Positions 62,034 through 64,000 of a stretch of DNA of 64,000 nucleotides are shown piece by piece. This stretch comes from Microbacterium esteraromaticum. GTDB lineage: Bacteria; Actinomycetota; Actinomycetes; Actinomycetales; Microbacteriaceae. The position numbers and the translations under genes were made by a program. The stretch spans positions 1,860,001 through 1,924,000 of the forward strand of contig NZ_JAEMWU010000001.1 in the NCBI RefSeq assembly GCF_017303215.1. Reading direction: 5' to 3'. Within the stretch, counting starts at the first letter, position 1. Each line of letters starts with the position of its first letter. The notes under the pieces are model-generated. The model saw only the letters and a program-made list of their open reading frames with translations, did no database searches and had not been told where the DNA came from.

Positions 62034-64000
62034 GGTGCCTCCGGCTCGTGGTTCTCAGGCTGCGGGTGCTTCGAGAGCTTGGACGGCCACCAGATCACCC
62101 GGCCGAGATCGTACGACAGGGCCGGTACGAGCAAGGTGCGCACGACGAACGTGTCCAACAGCACGCCGAAGGCGACGATGAACGCCAGCTGCACCAGGAA
62201 CAGGATCGGGATGACCGCGAGCGCCGTGAAGGTTGCAGCGAGCACGAGGCCGGCCGAGGTGATCACCCCGCCGGTGATCGCGAGCCCGCGCAGCACTCCC
62301 TTGCGCGTGCCGTGCTGGAGCGACTCCTCGCGCACGCGGGTCATCAAGAAGATGTTGTAGTCGATACCGAGAGCCACCAAGAAGATGAACCCGAACAGCG
62401 GCACGGCCGGGTCAGCGCCGGGGAACTGGAACAGACCGTTGAATACCAGAGCAGAAACGCCCATCGCGGTGCCGAACGAGATCACCGTCGTGATGATCAG
62501 CAGCACGGGCGCGAGCACCGAACGCAGCAGCACCATCAGAATCAGCGTGATGACGGCAAGGACGAGCGGGATGATGAGATTGCGGTCATGGATCGAGGCG
62601 GTGTTGGTGTCGACGGCTGTCGCGGTGACACCGCCCACCAGGGCGCTCGGTGCCGCGTCGACGAACTCCGCCCGAAGGTCGGTGACGGTCTGCCCCGCGG
62701 CTGCCGAGTCTGCGGCATCCGTCAGCGTCGCACGAAGAAGAACCTGACCGTCGACCGTGGTGGGACTCGGTTCGGGGGTTCCGGGTGGGCCCACCGGGGT
62801 GATGCCCTCCGCTGTCACCGGCGCGGATCCGCTCGGGCTGTCCTCGGTGGTGACCGCGACGCCATCGATCCCGTCATCGGCGAGCAACACGGTGACCGCG
62901 TCGTCCATCTCGCTCTCGTCCACGATGATCAACGCAGGGCTTCCAGAACCACCCGGGAAGTGCTCGCCCAGTGCCTGCTGACCATCTCGCGCTTCGGACT
63001 GCCCGAGCACCAGTTCGGATTGGGCAACGCCATCCGCCTTCAGCTGGGTCACGCCCAGCGCTCCGATCAGCAGAACGAGCGTGGTGGCTACCCAGATGAT
63101 GCGCGGTCGCCGCTGCACGAGGTGCGCGAGCTTGGTCCACAGGCCGCGATCGGGCATCCCGTCTTCCGCGGCGACAACATCCGGCTCGAACCGCGGACGT
63201 CGCGGCCAGAAGGCCGCGCGACCGAACGCGAAGAGCATCGCCGGTAGGAGTGTCAACGCCGAGAGCATCGCGAAGATGATCCCGATCGATGCCACCGGGC
63301 CGAGTGCGCTGTTCGACTTCAGATCGCTGAGCAGCAGGCACAGCAGGCCGGCGATGACCGTTCCGCCCGACGCGAGGATCGGCTCGAACGAACCCTTGAT
63401 CGCTGACATGGTCGCGACCCACTTGTCGTTCTCGACCCGGAGCGCCTCGCGGTATCGGGCCACGAGCAGCAACGAGTAGTCGGTCGCGGCGCCGATCACG
63501 AGGATGAAGAGGATGCCCTGCGTCTGGCCGCTGAGCAGCAGGATGTCCCACTTCGCCAGCCACCACACCGTGAGGAGCGCGGCGCACAGCGCGAACAGAC
63601 TGGTCGATAGGACCGCAATCGGCAGCAGGAACGATCGATACACCAGCAGCAGGATGACGAGCACCGCCAGCAGAGCCACGCCGAGCAGAAGCCCATCGAT
63701 CCCCGCGAACGCCGAGACCAGGTCAGCGGTGAACCCCGCCGGCCCCGTCACGAACGTCTCGATGCCTTCGGGTGCTGTGGTGGCGAGCTCTGCGCTCAGC
63801 TCTGCGACGGTGTCGCCCACCTCGGCGCTGCTGAGGATGGGCACGAATGCCTGTGCGGCCAGGCCGTCCTCAGAGGGGATGAGCGGTGACACGTCCGCAC
63901 CGATCCCCTCGATCGTCGCGACCTTCGTCATGACCTCCGCCAGCGACGAGAGTTGCTCGTCGCTCAGCTGCTCGTCGGAGACGAAGACGACGAGAGCCGG
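62030..64000 (-). CDS. MMPL/RND-family membrane transporter (N-terminus beyond window)
   Basis: The visible 656 codons form most of an actinobacterial MMPL protein, a proton-driven exporter of lipids or drugs. After PALVVFVSDEQLSDEQLSSL (extracytoplasmic domain 1) come membrane blocks with GLLLGVALLAVLVILLLVYR, GAATDYSLLLVARYREALRV (the conserved D-Y pair), a second loop domain with GGSGSPALIIVDESEMDDAV, and the second block GIDYNIFLMTRVREESLQHG. The C-terminus is a short basic tail with WWPSKLSKHPQPENHEPEAP. The reading frame stays open to 64000, so the start is outside. Its stop overlaps the TIGR01777 gene. Confidence 0.93.
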   Translation of the reverse strand, partial: PALVVFVSDEQLSDEQLSSLAEVMTKVATIEGIGADVSPLIPSEDGLAAQAFVPILSSAEVGDTVAELSAELATTAPEGIETFVTGPAGFTADLVSAFAGIDGLLLGVALLAVLVILLLVYRSFLLPIAVLSTSLFALCAALLTVWWLAKWDILLLSGQTQGILFILVIGAATDYSLLLVARYREALRVENDKWVATMSAIKGSFEPILASGGTVIAGLLCLLLSDLKSNSALGPVASIGIIFAMLSALTLLPAMLFAFGRAAFWPRRPRFEPDVVAAEDGMPDRGLWTKLAHLVQRRPRIIWVATTLVLLIGALGVTQLKADGVAQSELVLGQSEARDGQQALGEHFPGGSGSPALIIVDESEMDDAVTVLLADDGIDGVAVTTEDSPSGSAPVTAEGITPVGPPGTPEPSPTTVDGQVLLRATLTDAADSAAAGQTVTDLRAEFVDAAPSALVGGVTATAVDTNTASIHDRNLIIPLVLAVITLILMVLLRSVLAPVLLIITTVISFGTAMGVSALVFNGLFQFPGADPAVPLFGFIFLVALGIDYNIFLMTRVREESLQHGTRKGVLRGLAITGGVITSAGLVLAATFTALAVIPILFLVQLAFIVAFGVLLDTFVVRTLLVPALSYDLGRVIWWPSKLSKHPQPENHEPEAP

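Overview
The window is chromosomal DNA from a high-GC actinobacterium. Gene order (rpsP-khpA-rimM-trmD, rplS-lepB-rnhB-DUF2469-yraN-yifB-dprA-xerC, rpsB-tsf-pyrH-frr-cdsA, gatCAB, clpS-DUF2017), the GlgE glycogen genes, DUF2469, and the density of leaderless genes point to Microbacteriaceae, most likely Microbacterium or a close relative. This is inferred from gene content and style only. No insertion sequence, prophage, CRISPR array or rRNA was seen; the region is largely core housekeeping with a few accessory inserts.

Layout. 0-8.8 kb: 3' part of lipB (cut by the window edge), a TetR regulator, ffh, a divergent EamA exporter/LysR pair, a broken 5' remnant of glpK, glpD with a divergent SorC-type regulator and shared palindrome, and a YbdK-type carboxylate-amine ligase. 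8.8-19.7 kb: ribosome and RNA maturation genes, a methyltransferase, map, rplS, signal peptidase, rnhB, and the yraN-yifB-dprA-xerC DNA block. 19.7-24.4 kb: an M23 peptidase, a two-component system, an APH-fold kinase and a small secreted low-complexity protein. 24.4-29.7 kb: rpsB-tsf, pyrH, frr-cdsA and a small DivIVA-like protein. 29.7-34.7 kb: a secreted transglycosylase-like protein, a small CxxC protein, an AI-2E-type permease, and an unusual 617-aa membrane/lipoprotein fusion coupled to a thioredoxin-TPR chaperone. 34.7-41.2 kb: glgE-glgB and glgX. 41.2-48.1 kb: cysteine desulfurase-mnmA (tRNA thiolation), ligA, a GNAT and a DUF222-HNH protein. 48.3-55.4 kb: a DEAD-box helicase, an acyl-CoA ligase and gatCAB. 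55.4-64 kb: dinB, small genes, a GNAT-zincin fusion/clpS/DUF2017 operon, a CPBP protease, tRNA-His, orn, tRNA-Arg, a TIGR01777 epimerase and the 3' part of an MMPL transporter.

How the genes are expressed. About twenty genes have a -10-like hexamer (TANNNT or close) that ends exactly 6 nt before an ATG or GTG, which puts the transcription start on or next to the start codon. Downstream operon genes instead use stop/start overlaps (ATGA, GTGA, TGATG) or Shine-Dalgarno sites. Strong perfect hairpins end rplS, the secreted 126-aa gene, tsf and tRNA-His.

Most interesting points: a candidate three-way-junction leader RNA in front of rplS; a glpK remnant broken by a 17-bp tandem duplication; a nested palindromic element near 11.75 kb; a GNAT-metallopeptidase fusion coupled to clpS; a membrane protein with an internal lipobox; and a perfect hairpin over the dinB start. 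No clearly new defence or mobile system was found.
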